Shown here: one piece after another, positions 1 to 12,216 of the stretch | Position numbering within the stretch: the first letter of the stretch is position 1 | Layout: each line of letters starts with the position of its first letter | Assembly: GCA_900491605.1 (NCBI GenBank) | Contig: UESW01001617.1 | Location: 146,923 to 210,922, forward strand | Reading direction: 5' to 3' | Origin: Calamus simplicifolius | Taxonomy: Eukaryota; Streptophyta; Magnoliopsida; Arecales; Arecaceae | DNA: 64,000 nucleotides | Position numbers and translations under genes: made by a program | Notes under the pieces: generated by a model | Databases searched by the model: none | What the model saw: the letters and a program-made list of their open reading frames with translations, nothing else | Told to the model about the DNA's origin: nothing

Positions 1-693
1 CAGTAGTAGCTCATAGTCTCTCTAGTCTAGTACAATGTTGCTAGGATGGATCAGGCCATACTAGTGTCAAACTTGTTCCATCTAAAACTAGTGCAAAGCA
101 GTATGGACCTACGACACTCAAAATTTTGTAGTCTCAATGTAACCCCTGCATTTGTGATGGGTGAGGTTATTCAATCAGAATAATTTGTAATTTACAGCAA
201 TGGATTTGCCAGCAAGGAACAGTGCGAATATTTAAAATTTATTGGAATATTGGATGGCTGTTGTATATTGGAAGTACTTATCTAGAGGAGCTCAGGAATT
301 CAGAACATAATGACTTATGTTGGAACAAAAATATTGCTAACATCTCATGGAAAGCAAAAATTGACAAGTTTCTTTCACAATTGATGTTTTCCACTCTAAC
401 TAACTATGTAGAACCTGAGTCCGCATGTCTACAATGCTACTTGGTGTTTGAACTGCTTAGGAGGTTAAGAAATTTGAATCCAAAGCTGTCCACCATTGAA
501 AGTTGCTGGCCTGATGTGATTCATGAAATTGCTCCAATCAGTTCTACCAAACAAGTTCTGGTTCCCTAATCTAAATTTTAAATTTGGAAGGGAAAAAGGG
601 TCATAATTATGCAGACTGCTTTCCATAACCCACATAAGAATTAATTATTTACAAATGTGTATTCCTACGCTTACCTTTTATTCTATTGTGTAG
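1..693 (+). other. Upstream intron or 5' region of the TBL gene, no exon recognised
   Basis: The stretch before the first recognisable TBL exon ends in a plausible acceptor (TTGTGTAG at 686-693), so at least its right part should be intron. The N-terminal exon expected in this family (membrane anchor and Ser-rich stem) is not seen and probably lies left of the window. An open frame at 222-569 has no family resemblance I can name and its composition matches the surrounding intron-like DNA, so I do not call it a gene. Confidence 0.5.
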
Positions 694-3600
694 GGAGCTG
701 TGATCTGTACCATGGAAAATGGATTTATGATGCTGCTGGACCATTGTATACAAATAATTCATGCCCCATCATAACACAGATGCAAAATTGCCAGGGAAAT
801 GGGAGACCAGACAAAGATTATGAGAACTGGAGGTGGAAACCTGAACAGTGCGACGTCCCACGCTTTGATGCCGGAAAATTCTTTGAGTTAATGAGGGGAA
901 AGACACTGGCCTTCATTGGGGATTCAGTTGCTCGGAATCAGATGGAATCATTGATGTGCATCCTATGGCAGGCAAGTTGCTCACCTGCAATATATTTTGT
1001 GTCGCATGGAATAATTTAGATAAAGATAGTTGATGGTAGGAAGGGCTATTTTTTCCGTGTACTTGACTACAGGCTATGCTACGGTAAGCATTACCCTCTG
1101 ATATTTTGATTATCGATGTTGTATTTTTGCATGTTTAGTTGTTGTGGATCCATGAAAATGCAATGAATGGGGGAATGACAGGACATACAAATTTACAGTG
1201 CATAAACAAGGACAAAGCACAGGAAAAACCATTTTTTGTCTGTCGTTGCAGTGTCTACACCAGCCTAAGTGTCTGCATCAACCTGAAAAATATCATAATG
1301 ATAGTTTACAAGCTGCAGAAAGGTTACACCTAAATTGCAGTGTCTGCACCAACCTGAAGTTACCTTATCAACTAAACAATATGCACACACAGACCCCATT
1401 ATGATGTTTTGAACTCAATGTTCATACTATATAATCATACTGATTAACCTGACAATCTTGGGCTTGTTTCCTTGCAATTCCAAAATGTTTTGAACTTGAT
1501 GTTCATACTATATAACAATACTCAACTCAACTCATCTAAACCTTTTTTCCCAACTACATAGGGTCGGCTACATAATCTGCTTCCTCCACTCTGCTCTATT
1601 CAGGCTAAGTCGACATTCAAATTATAAATAGTTATATCTTTTTTAATTATTTCTGTCCATATTAGTTTAGGTCTACCTCTACCTCTATCCTTACCATGAA
1701 TTGTTAAAAGATCGCTCTTCTAACTATAGCATCTAAAGGTCTTCGTTGTATATGTTCAAACCACCGTAATCGATTTTCTCTCATTTTATCTTCAATTGGG
1801 ACTACTCCTATCATTTCTCTTATATGTTTATTTCTAATTCTATCTTTTAAAGTTTTACCACATAACCATCTTAACATGCGCATTTCTGTTACTTAATTTA
1901 TTCATGTTGTTTCAATATTGCCCAATACTCTATTCCATATAGCATAATAGCAGTTTTATAGAATTTTTCTTTCAACTTTAATGGAATGCACCGATCATAC
2001 AAAACTTTCGAAGCACTCCTCTACTTAATCCATATGCTTTAACTCTATGATTCACATTTTACCTATTTCACCTTCTTGCTGGATAATTGATCCCAAATAC
2101 CTAAATTTTTTACTCATTGGTATCTCTTGGCTTGCAATTTTTACTGTTTCTTCATTTGTATTTCTACTCCCACTAAAATTACATTTCATGTATTCAGTTT
2201 TAGTTCTACTAATCTTAAAATGTTTAGATTCTAAAACCTCTCTTCAGATCTCTAGCTTAGCATTTACTTCAGATTTAGTTTCATCAATCAACACTATATC
2301 ATCTGCAAATAACATACACCACGGGATATCATTTTGAATATTTTAGTTAATTCACCCATAACTAATACAAAAGATACGGACTTAAGGTAGATCCTTGATA
2401 CAAACGTATAGTAATTGGAAGCTCACTAGTTTCTCTTATTGTTGTTTTAATAATAGTTATTGCTCTATCATATAAATCTTTTATCAATTCTATGTACCTT
2501 TTGGTAACTCTTTTTTTCTCTAAAATCTACCATATTATTTTTCTAGGTATTTTATCATATGCTTTCTCTAAATCAATAAAAACTATATTAAGGTCTTTTT
2601 TTTTTTTTCTATACCTCTCCATCAATCTTCTTAATAAATAAATAACTTTCATGGTTGATCTTTCAAGCATAAATTCAAATTGATTATTTGACACTAAAGT
2701 TTCAGCTCTTATTCGATTTTATATTACTCTCTTCTATAATTTCATTGTATGACTCATTAGCTTAATCCCTCTATAATTTGCATAGTTTTGAATATCTTCT
2801 TTATTTTTGCATAGAGATATTAATATGCTTTTTTCCTATCATCCAGCATTCTTTTAATTACTATAGTCCTGTTAAATAAATTGGTTAACCACATGACTCC
2901 AATTTCTCCTAAGCTTTTTCAAACCTCAATAGGGATCGCATCTGGCTATAATTCCTTTGCATTTTTTATTTTAATCAAAGCTTTTTTAACCTTAACTATG
3001 CTAAATCTACTAAATAATTTATGTTCATTTGTTACTCCTTGATTATCACATTCTTCTATCCTTAAATTTACTAAATTATTTTTATTTAATAATTTTTAAA
3101 TAACCTTTTTATCGTTCTTTTATCTCTTCTTTTACTAAGACTCTTTCATCTTCATCTTAATACATTTAATATAGTCCAGGTTTTTTTTTTCTTTTTTCTT
3201 AGTTTTGCTAGTTTATATATAGTCTTTTCACCTTCTTTTGTATCTAATCTATTATATAAATCATCATAGGCTTTAAGTTGACATTACTTACCTCTTTTTT
3301 AGCTTCTTTCTTTGCATCTCTATACTTTTTAAGACTTTCTTCATCCTAGCCTCTTGCCAAATTTTGTAGTTTATCCTTTTAATCTTGATGACAGCTTGAA
3401 CTTCTGGTTCCATCACCAAGTTTTCTTTCCTATTAATCTTACTCTTTTTGATTCTTTTAGAACTTCTTTTGCTATGTTTTTTATGCATTTAGTCGCTTTT
3501 TTTCACATTAAATTGGGATCACTATCTATATTCATAGTTATTACTCTTACTAGCTTTTCTTTAAATAATTCTAGCTTTTCTCCTTTCAAATTTCATAATT

Positions 3601-5834
3601 TAATTTTTGGATTAATAGTTATACCTTTTACTCTAGATTTTATTTTTATCCATATGTCTGCTACCATTATCCTATATTGTGAAGTTAAACTTTTCCTGGA
3701 ATAACTTTACAGCTTTTGCATATTATTTTATCTACCTTTTTAGTTAAAACAAGTCTATTTGACTTTTATTAGATCTACTTTTAAATGTTATTAAATATTT
3801 ATCTTACTTTTTGAAACAATTGTTTGCTATTGTTAGATCATACACTACTACAAAATCTAATAAGCTCACGCCAGCTTCATTCCTATCTCCAAATCTATAT
3901 CCTTCATGTACCATTTCATATCCATCCCTCTTTTCCTAATGTCATTAAAATCTCCTTCTTTATATATCTTTTATCCTTATGGTATTTCTTGCATTACTTT
4001 ATCCATGTCTTCCTAAATTGTGTCTTTTGTTGGTCTAATCCTACATGTGGTGCATATGCACTAATTATATTAATTTTATTATTCTTAATTATAAAGTTTA
4101 GTGATATAATCCGGTCTTCTTTCCTAGTTATCTTAACAATATATTTTAAAATATCGTCTACAATTATTCTTATTCCATTTCTATTTTTATGTTTTCCAGT
4201 ATAATATAATTTATATCCGTATTCTCTATTTTTCTAGTTTTTTCACCTATTCATTTAGTTTCTTGTAAGCATATTATATTTACTTTTTTCCTAATCATAG
4301 TGTTCACTATCTCTATAGCTTTACCTGTTAGTGTTCTTATGTTTCAAGTTGCTACTCTAAGCTGATTATCATGGATTAACTTCTTTACTCATACTCGTCT
4401 GTAGTGCAGGGACCCTTACTATACCATATACTATATAATAGATGAAGCTGCTTATTTTGGACTTGTTTCCTTGCAATTCCAACATGCAACTAGACTTGAT
4501 TGTGATTCATACTGTTGTTTATCTAATCCTTTTGGCATAATGTACTAATTTGCAAGCAATTTCTTAGCCAGAAATATTGCTTCCCATTTTGATAGGGGTC
4601 ATTCAGTTAATTAGCCAGCTGATGCTTGAGTTGGAGACAGGATTTTGAATGGGCTAGAAATTCCAACTCATACCAATAATCATATACCATAAGCAACAGT
4701 GCTTCATGTATCGTCAGGTCAAGCATGGATTCTGACATTCTTGTTGGTATCAGTAATGGTTGTGATAGAGGGCATGCATCCAGATGACATTAGGCTAGTG
4801 TGGTTTTTGGTTGCATGTCATCATTAATTTTGTCCTCATACTTTCTATGCTTATATTTATCTACAACATGTTTTAAAAACCCATGTATCAAATCTTTACT
4901 TTCTTTTGTGTTTTGAAAATTCAGCACATGCCTTGAACTTTTTAGTTAGGTGCTGAACATTTTTAAGCTTCGTTTTCCTGGATTTCTCCTAAGATGTGGT
5001 AAATTACTTCACACAGCCAGTTAACAATGTTTGCTCCTTTTACAGGTAGAAGTTCCCGTGAACCGTGGCAATCGCCGGATGCAGCGATGGTACTTCAGGT
5101 CCACCTCTACAAGTGTTGTCCGCATATGGTCTTCCTGGCTTGTCCACAAGACCCCTGAGCCCTTCCAATCTATCCCAGAAGGGGTTACCAAGGTCCACCT
5201 GGACCTCCCTGACGAGGACTTCATGGAATTCCTCCCAAGGTTTGATGTGGTGGTCCTTTCTTCTGGCCACTGGTTTGCCAAACAATCTGTCTACATCCTC
5301 AACAACACCATCGTTGGGGGACAGCTTTGGTGGCCCAAGGGAATGGGCAAGATGAAGATCAACAATATTGATGCCTTCGGTATATCAGTCGAGACTATCA
5401 TGGCTGCTATTGCCTCTTACCCAAACTTCACTGGTATTGCAATTGTGCGCTCATATTCACCTGACCATTATGAGGGAGGGGCTTGGAACACAGGAGGGTC
5501 ATGCACTGGAAAAGTTAGGCCTGTGACAGAGGTAGTTAGGAATGGATTTACAGATATCATGCATGAGAAGCAGGTTACAGGCTTTGAGCAGGCAGTGAAG
5601 AAGGCAAGAAATGGTGCCAAGCTCAGGTTGATGGACATCACTGAACCTTTTGGGTACAGGCCTGATGGGCATCCAGGCCCGTATAGGAACCCCAACCCGA
5701 ACAAGCTGACGAAGAGAGGACCAAATGGAGAGCCCCCACCACAGGACTGCTTGCATTGGTGCATGCCGGGTCCAATTGATATATGGAATGAAATTTTGAT
5801 GGAGATCATTCGGAGAGAAATGGAGGGTGCATGA
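694..5834 (+). CDS. Protein trichome birefringence-like (YLS7/TBL17 type), 3' part, two exons
   Basis: Exons 694-971 and 5046-5834 join in frame to give about 354 C-terminal residues. The first carries the TBL domain (Cys-rich start CDLYHGKW, then the esterase GDS motif at 918-926, context FIGDSVARNQ). The second carries the PC-esterase domain ending in the DxxH motif (DCLHWCMPGP, Asp at 5745, His at 5754). The family are Golgi type-II membrane proteins that O-acetylate wall polysaccharides such as xylan or mannan, using a Ser-Asp-His triad. The wording around these motifs is closest, from memory, to the YLS7/TBL17-19 subgroup; the exact paralogue is not certain. The N-terminal anchor exon is outside the window. 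The intron at 972-5045 begins GCAAGT and ends ACAG, a GC-AG intron; the junction CAG/GTA restores the conserved LWQVEVPVNRG. No frame damage is seen, so the gene looks functional. Stop TGA at 5832-5834. Confidence 0.92.
1404..1515. repeat. Direct repeat of about 31 bp at the LINE target site
   Basis: A sequence starting ATGTTTTGAACT and ending TTCATACTATATAA occurs at 1404-1434 and again at 1485-1515, 81 bases apart. A related stretch (CTTGTTTCCTTGCAATTCCAA) is found at 1463 and again right of the LINE at 4466. The intron therefore already carried a small duplication before the LINE landed in it. Confidence 0.6.
1516..4427 (-). mobile_element. Near full-length RTE-clade LINE in the TBL intron, decayed
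   Basis: Read on the minus strand, the right end (about 4370) translates to an AP-endonuclease start of RTE type (NIRTLTGK, then IICLQETK), and the left end (about 1675-1535) to the RTE reverse-transcriptase C-terminus (RGRGRPK, then WTEIIKKD) followed by the plant RTE 3' tail (rightmost bases TGAGTTGAGTTG). Between them are many stops and frameshifts and runs of T. The element is bracketed by an 11-bp direct repeat ATACTATATAA at 1505-1515 and 4428-4438, a target-site duplication, so the 2.9 kb insert is close to complete. Apparent plus-strand ORFs at 2047-2337, 3354-3704 and 3824-4204 are the antisense of this decayed LINE. It lies antisense to the host gene and wholly inside the intron. 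Confidence 0.85.
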
Positions 5835-8800
5835 AACAGATGAAAGCTTTGCAGATCGTTTCGTTCTTAAGCTAGTGATGTCCATGACCTGATGATAGTA
5901 GTAGAAGAAAATTCTTAATGAGAGAAGTATAAGAAAATCCTTAGTCTTGTATGTAGGAATGCTGGACATCTAGGTATTCTCTGGGTGTACCATTGGCGTG
6001 TTAAAGTTTTGCAGTAAGTTTTATTAAACAGGGATGGAAAAAAAAAAAAAAGCTTCTTCGATGCTGGTGGCAGGGTGTGTATGATATTGGAGAAAAATTG
6101 CTACTTTGGGATGATATATTGAACTGATTCTTTGTTCATGTTGGTGCAAGATCATGATCTTGCATTAAGTTTTACTGAGCGTCTCTTTAAAGGAAAAAGG
6201 ATCGGAGCTATCTTGTTCACATTAAAGATCTTCCCTTCTGACAGTTCTTCCAGCAACTTGGTGGACCAAGAGTGGCGTTCACCTAGATGGATCTCATGCA
6301 TGCTGAAGTATTGACTGCTACAATTCCATGAACCAAAAAACAAAAAATCTGAGTCAGATGATGGCATTGTTTAATTTGGAATCATTTTTTGTAAGGTAAT
6401 ATACCTTTTACTCCGTTTTTGTAATGTAATCCACCTACGCTTTAGCACTTCTTTCCCTTTCTTTGGAGAAGTGGGTGGGTATTTGATTTTCTTTGAGTAA
6501 CAATTTCCAACTTCCTGCCAACTGATAAAGAATGTTGTTGAACAGCACTGGACCTGTCGGCTCTTCTTCGTATACCACTGGCACCCAGCACATGTAATGT
6601 GAGCTTAAGGGAAAGGATTAATGGTTGCCATCCTATCAACCATGTCCAATTTGAGAGGATGGAAAGATTTTAGTTAATATCCATGAAAACTATTTTATTC
6701 TTAGAGAAATATAGAAAATTATTTTATTTTACATTATTGGATTTACCAAGTGGTAAGACAGCAAATTCTGAAAGGAAGGAATAATTTTATTTTAAAAGAG
6801 ATGAGGCTTGATTTCTGAAACATATCCAACCTTCCTTGGCTCAGATGTTTGGTGATCCTCTTCATTTAACACTCCAAAGCTCGAACCCCAGGACCTCCCT
6901 TCCACAATTCTCCTAAAGCCTCCATGGAGATGGAGTTAGCATACCGTTTAGGATTTTCAATTAGGTGGATTTTATGACCACTTAGATTATCAAGATTAAT
7001 AATTAAAAATGATAATTTAAACAGTAATATTTGATTTCTAATAATTAAAAAATCATTTATCGTAATATTTAACTCTCGATAATTTAAAATTATCATAAAT
7101 CATGATAACCTGATTTTTTTTTTTTTTGAGAGATAGGTATCTGAGATTAGGATGAACATAGATCAAGTTGGATCTGATTCAATGAAGGTCAATTTCAAGA
7201 TTTTAAACCAAAATTAAATTGATATTATTCTCAAACCAATTCAGAATCTATCCAATGAGATCGGATCAGTTCCGAGTCGATTCTGAGGTAGAATCTATAT
7301 CCATCCAGACATCAGAACGAACAATGCCAATAAACTACTGATAGAGATATAGACTAAAGATATGCTTTATGTTATGTCTTTATATTTTAATGAGAATTCA
7401 TTTTGAGCAATGTATGCCATTTACTATATATGTGCATGTGTCTAGTATTTACAAAGAGTATTTGATCTAGTGTGTAGAGTACGGCTTACACACAGAAGAT
7501 TAGATCATCGGTTCTTTTGGAATACAAGTTTATTGTTCACAGTTTTAGATGGAATTGGACACACCATCATAGAACTGTAGCACAAATTTTTAGTAGGTCT
7601 GTCTTGACTACGGGGAATTGTTTATTCTAACTATTTGTGCTAGTACACTTTGTGTGTATTGAACAGGACCCAGTTGAGTTAATTATTTTATACTGACTTT
7701 ATAAAATAATTTAAACCTCATGAATATTATGATTACTTATGCTCTTAATCCGAATTCTATTTCTAGACACGTGTATGTAGTGATTATTGCTTTGATTACA
7801 CATAGAGTGAGATTCTATATGAGTCAATAAACTCAGTGGGTTAGGCAATAATATTATATATATGGTGAATATTAATAGTTGAAGGAAACCACGTCCTGAT
7901 AAATTGGATTAATGATATCCCCTTGAGGAAGCTTACATCAATAAGATGGGAAAAATCTTGCACTACATCAAATAGGGTGTTCATCAAGTGCTCTCAAAAG
8001 GTTCCTTGGGTTCAGTCTTGCAGGCTTGACAACTTGATTCCTTCGAGAACTATCCGTGTGCATGAAGATAACAAAAAATAAAGCCAAAATCTCAAACTAG
8101 CTAGCTAAAGCTGAATTCATCTTTCATCAAAATTGCCCAAAAGGTTTGCAGTTCACAACTCCAGAGTGCAGTTCTAAACTAGCTAGCTAAAGCTGAACTG
8201 CCCACTTCATCCAGAGTGCAGTTCTATATGCATTATTGTTTCCATTGAAAAATTCAACAAAATTAAGAGTAAGCCACCCTTTTGCAGTTCAAAATGGAAG
8301 ATGCTACACTTGTACTGCAAGATGGTCTAGGTTCTACAAGTGCATCAACTGGACGCTATTCACTTACTTCTGGTACTGGATTGAAGCTCCAATTATGTAG
8401 CTCACTTACAGGGACGAAATTCAGTCCAAAGTCCTCCATCAACAGCACATTTGCAGAATTACAGACAGCCACTTAACTCCGTTAAAGACAACCTCACATC
8501 ATTCATTTTCAATTTTATGATAGATTAGAAAGTGTATAATTCTAATGGCTTTAAGAAAGGTTAACAGAAGTATTCAAAGAGGTAAAATTATCTAGTCTCA
8601 TATGATCCCATCAATACTGCTGATAAGCACGCAAATGGACAACACAGACATATCAGGTATCACAAATAATTCAATAAAATTCAGCAAGAAAAAAATTATG
8701 AAGTTATTGCACCCCAAATCATTTAAGTGTGCACATCCTCTCCAATTCACAAAAAGAGCTTTTCATAGTTAAGGGTGCCTGCTAATGTGGTGTCATACTC

Positions 8801-9814
8801 AGCAAAATATATCCATGAATGTGACTTATCAAGCTCAGAGGAGCTTGATGAACATATATTGAGATCTCAGCTGCTTTCTTGGTGACTACTGTGTCCAACT
8901 TGGAAAGAGCCATTTTCAGTGGCTCTTTTGACAAAATGAACGAGTCATTTTCATGCCAACAGCTCATTTTCATCCTCTCCCAAATGAGGAGAGACAGTGC
9001 TTCAAAAAATTGTGCTTTGATCATTCTCAATGAGCGAGCATCCTAATTATTTCTAAAAGACAGTTAAACATTTTTTAAAGCTATGTAGCAATCCTCCTTT
9101 TGATTGGTGACAATCTCCAATATCCATTTCCAGTAGAATGGTCTGATCTAGTTTCCATGATTTTGATAATATTGTTTATCTCTTTAAATCACACCAACCT
9201 CTCAGACCTTCTGGCCCTTGCATGATGAGAAATATCACCCAGTCTCGCGGCACTCACCATATATTCAATGCCATCACCAGAAATGAAGAATGACAACATA
9301 TTTTCATGCTTCATTTTTTCTCCTCATAGCTCACTTATCCTTGGAAAAGAGGATATTAATCCTCCATTTTTAGCTTCAACTTACTCCACTTAATCTAGCT
9401 AAACCTGGCTTTATTATTCTTGAACCAAAAACAGCCTAATAGTAAAAAAATGACAACTGCCACTCTGCGTTAAAATCTCTTTGGACTAACAAAATCTACC
9501 TTTTATTGCAAGTTTTGGACTAACAAAAACAGCCTAATAATTCTGTTATGGGTTTCATACTCTACATCAGATGTACAGTTGTGCATACATTGGACTTTGT
9601 TTAGCAGATGGCAATAAGAATCCAATAAGATGGTGATTTTTTTCATTTAAACGAAAAATATATGGTCTAGAGAAAGTATTAACTAAATTATCAATATAAT
9701 CACCGGTTCAAGTAAAAGCAAATATTATATTATCGGTCCTAATGTTCTATTAGAATTTTGTCGATTTTCTATTCTTTTATATTTTAACAAAGAATGAAGC
9801 ACTTATCTCTGTAA
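5835..9814. other. 3' UTR of the TBL gene, then intergenic DNA without a recognised gene
   Basis: The first 200-300 bases are the likely 3' UTR; no canonical AATAAA is obvious and a run of A sits at 6039-6052. Beyond that I recognise no coding exon on either strand. A block at about 7300-7930 reads like an old retroelement fragment but shows no coding motif. Short direct repeats lie at 8094-8115/8176-8197 (core CTAGCTAGCTAAAGCTGAA) and 8161-8176/8211-8226 (CCAGAGTGCAGTTCTA). Frames at 8282-8476 (+) and 8782-9030 (-) match nothing I know. Confidence 0.5.
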
Positions 9815-9819
9815 CAAAG

Positions 9820-10725
9820 TGTTGCCACGGAAATCCGTTCTTCGACTCGGGTGCACTTCTGACTCTTGATCCGGACGCCGATCTCGTCGCTCCGGGCGGA
9901 ACCTGCAAGACAGTCCGCACGCAGAGGGTGCTACGGGGGGTGCCCTCTATGGAGGACCCTTCGACGCCCAAGTCAGTGGAGATTCACAGCAAGCAGATGT
10001 GAGGAGAAGACTCTCGTAGAAGAGTTCCCCTTAGAATGGTATTCTCTCGAGAGCTCTGAGCTCAGGGGGAGCGAGCGTGAATGAGTGTGAATATGAGTAA
10101 CTGCGCGTAAAAGTTGCGTACCTGAGAGATTGGAGGACTATGGCATTTATAGGGGATCACCTGATTCCTTGCGTGTCATGAGGAGAGGTCTGAAAGTCGT
10201 TATGATTTAAAAATGGATTCGAATCAAGTTTGTTGTAAGACCAGTAGGATCCGTATCTTTTTGATTAAAGGATCAACGGCTGGAAGAGCTGGTGATGCCT
10301 TGAGATTCAATGATCACGTAGACCTAGGCCACTCTTGTGGGTCTTAGGCCATTTCTAGGTATGATTCCTTGTTTGAAATTTTATTCAGTTATAGTAAATT
10401 TGAACTCTCCCGCGCTGGATTTCGTAGAGGTATTTTGAATGCCTTGGTTCGGCCAGAACGAGGAATAACCTGGTTTTCCAAGGTATAGAATGGCTCGGCT
10501 CGGATTGCCGAGGTATGAAGATAGCTCGGGTTACCGAGGTATGGTCAGCTCAGATTGCCAAGGTACAGGATAGTTCGGGTTGTCGGGAGACCCAACTTTG
10601 TCAAAGATGATTTGGCTCCGTCGCTTGGCTGCTATGCCAGCTAGCTGGTAGGATGATGGGATTGGATATGACCCAATTGTCGATGTGGGTGGTCATTAAT
10701 GCAATAACGATTTTACCCCTTATCA
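9820..10725 (-). repeat. 3' LTR (left) of the Tat element
   Basis: It matches 21010-21954 over its length: the start (GAAATCCGTTCTTCGACTCG), the middle (GACCTAGGCCACTCTTGTGG) and the end (TTTTACCCCTTATCA). It begins TG and ends CA. Within it, motifs of the form GCTCGG..TGCCGAGGTATG repeat at about 10490-10570; the right LTR has additional copies, which explains most of the length difference. Confidence 0.9.
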
Positions 10726-10752
10726 CATGCCCCCCACTCCCTACCCTAGTCC
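10726..10752 (-). other. Polypurine tract of the Tat element
   Basis: Immediately inside the left LTR the plus strand reads CATGCCCCCCACTCCCTACC; on the minus strand this is a purine-rich tract (GGTAGGGAGTGGGGGGCATG) directly before the LTR, the place where plus-strand DNA synthesis is primed. Confidence 0.75.
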
Positions 10753-10999
10753 GAAGTGTAAGTTCGGATATAAGGAGTAGAATTCTGGAATAATCTTATT
10801 TGGAGGATTCAAAAAGATGGGCAATGATAACCTCGTAAATGACGGACCGCTGTTTCGTCATCATTTTTCGCCGTAGCTCGAGGAGGAAATGCCTTGTTTT
10901 CAGTGAGCTGTGATAACGAAAGTTCCACATGGTGGGACTCCTTTATTTCTGGTGCCCATATCGAAAGTTTTGGCATCTTAGGCTTTCTCTCTGAAGCGT

Positions 11000-11009
11000 T
11001 TATTTAAAG
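11000..11009 (+). promoter_or_regulatory. TATA-like box before antisense ORF 1
   Basis: TTATTTAAAG stands about 115 bases before the ATG at 11124, with a pyrimidine-rich leader between. It is on the plus strand, opposite to gag-pol. Inferred from spacing only. Confidence 0.4.
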
Positions 11010-11123
11010 AGGGCTGGGGCGGCGCTCCTTCTGCAACGCTCCTTCGTCCCTGTCATAGAGATTTTTCATTCTTTCTTTGAGCCCTTGCTTGCTTGTTCGT
11101 ATCCTACCCCCCGTTCAGCCAAT

Positions 11124-12216
11124 ATGAAGGGTCCAGGTGATGTTGCTTCTAAGGTAACCCTTGACGATCTTGGTAGGATCTGTCGCCAATATAGGGTTCC
11201 TTTGGATGTAGCCTTATGGGTGCCAAGGACTGAGCACCGGGTTTCAACCCAAATTAAGCCGGGGAGTCTTCTTCTATGAGGAGAGCTTAAGGGCAGGTCT
11301 TCGATTCCCTCTTCACCCGCTGATACAGGAGGTGACGAGGTTTTACAACATATGTCCAACAATGGTAGCCCCAAATAGTTGGCACAATCTTATCGGGTTC
11401 ATCTCGATGTGCAGTCGTGTTGGGGTGACTGTGATCCTTCCCATATTTCAGGTCTGCTATAACCTAGTTTCTGGGAGGAGCTCTGAGTGGCCCTACATTG
11501 GTCCCCGAAAGTCGTTCAAGATGATTTCTGATAACCCATCTTCGATAAAGGAGTGGAAGTCCCAATTTTTCATTGCATAGGTACGGCGGCAGCGGGATCA
11601 GCTTGCCGGTATGGATAAGGAACTCGCCGATATGAAAAATCGGCTGAAATGGCAACATGAGCAGATTGCTAGGCTCACCGCTGATCTTGATCAATCTTAG
11701 CGGGAAATTGGGGACAAACAGTCCCGAATTAATGACCTCAAGGAGGGTCTCCAACAAAATAAATCGGCCAAATTGAAGGTCCTGGAAAGGGTTCAAGAGC
11801 TGAGCAATAAAATGGCTCGATGGAGGAAGATGTATAGTATCTTCTCATTTATTTGCTTTTGGTACTTTTCTTTTGCTCGTGGGCTCAAATGTCCTGATAT
11901 TTTGCAGATGGGCAAAATTGGGCTCAAGGCACAGGAGCAATTTAAGGCTCTAAGGACGGAGTTATCCGCGAGTCGTCAAATGAACTTTGAACTCGGGGAC
12001 CAACTAGCTGAAGCCAACAACCGAATCACTTCGGCTGTGGAGGAGTACAAAAGTTTTGCCCAATTTTTCGAAGAGCGTAGAGAGGCTTGTGCCGATGCAT
12101 TCTGGTTCGGTGAGAGGAAACCCAAGCGAAGATCTCTCGAGCGTATCCCGAGTTGGATTTGTCCTTTCTGGAGGCCGAACGTTTTGATACTTGTACCCCG
12201 GGGCCGAAGAAGCTGA
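11124..12216 (+). pseudogene. Antisense ORF 1 of the Tat element (putative gypsy-type transposon protein)
   Basis: A plus-strand reading frame starts at ATG 11124 (MKGPGDVASKVTLDDL), shifts frame near 11275, and continues with LRAGLRFPLHPLI and APNSWHNLIGF at about 11285-11395. That pattern is the one I know from the plant domain called putative gypsy type transposon (Pfam Transposase_28), found as antisense ORFs of Tat elements such as Grande. After a stop at 11578-11580 there is a long Gln/Glu/Lys/Leu-rich coiled-coil segment (11590-11840 and 11910-12110), interrupted by a T-rich stretch that ends TTTTGCAG at 11909 and is probably an intron. At least one frameshift and two in-frame stops make it a pseudogene. 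Its cellular role is unknown in the family. Confidence 0.7.

Noticed and set aside
222..569. 115-codon ORF as the N-terminal TBL exon
   Set aside because: It lacks the membrane anchor and Ser-rich stem expected, has no splice junction that joins the next exon in frame that I could support, and resembles intron DNA.
2047..4204. Three plus-strand ORFs of 96-126 codons
   Set aside because: They are rich in Phe, Leu, Ile and Ser because they are the antisense of an AT-rich decayed LINE whose reverse strand carries the recognisable motifs.
5468..5969. Overlapping minus-strand ORFs opposite TBL exon 2
   Set aside because: They are shadows of the strongly conserved PC-esterase exon on the plus strand.
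6039..6052. Poly(A) run as a sign of a processed retrogene
   Set aside because: The gene before it has introns and there is no flanking direct repeat, so it is only an A run downstream of the TBL gene.
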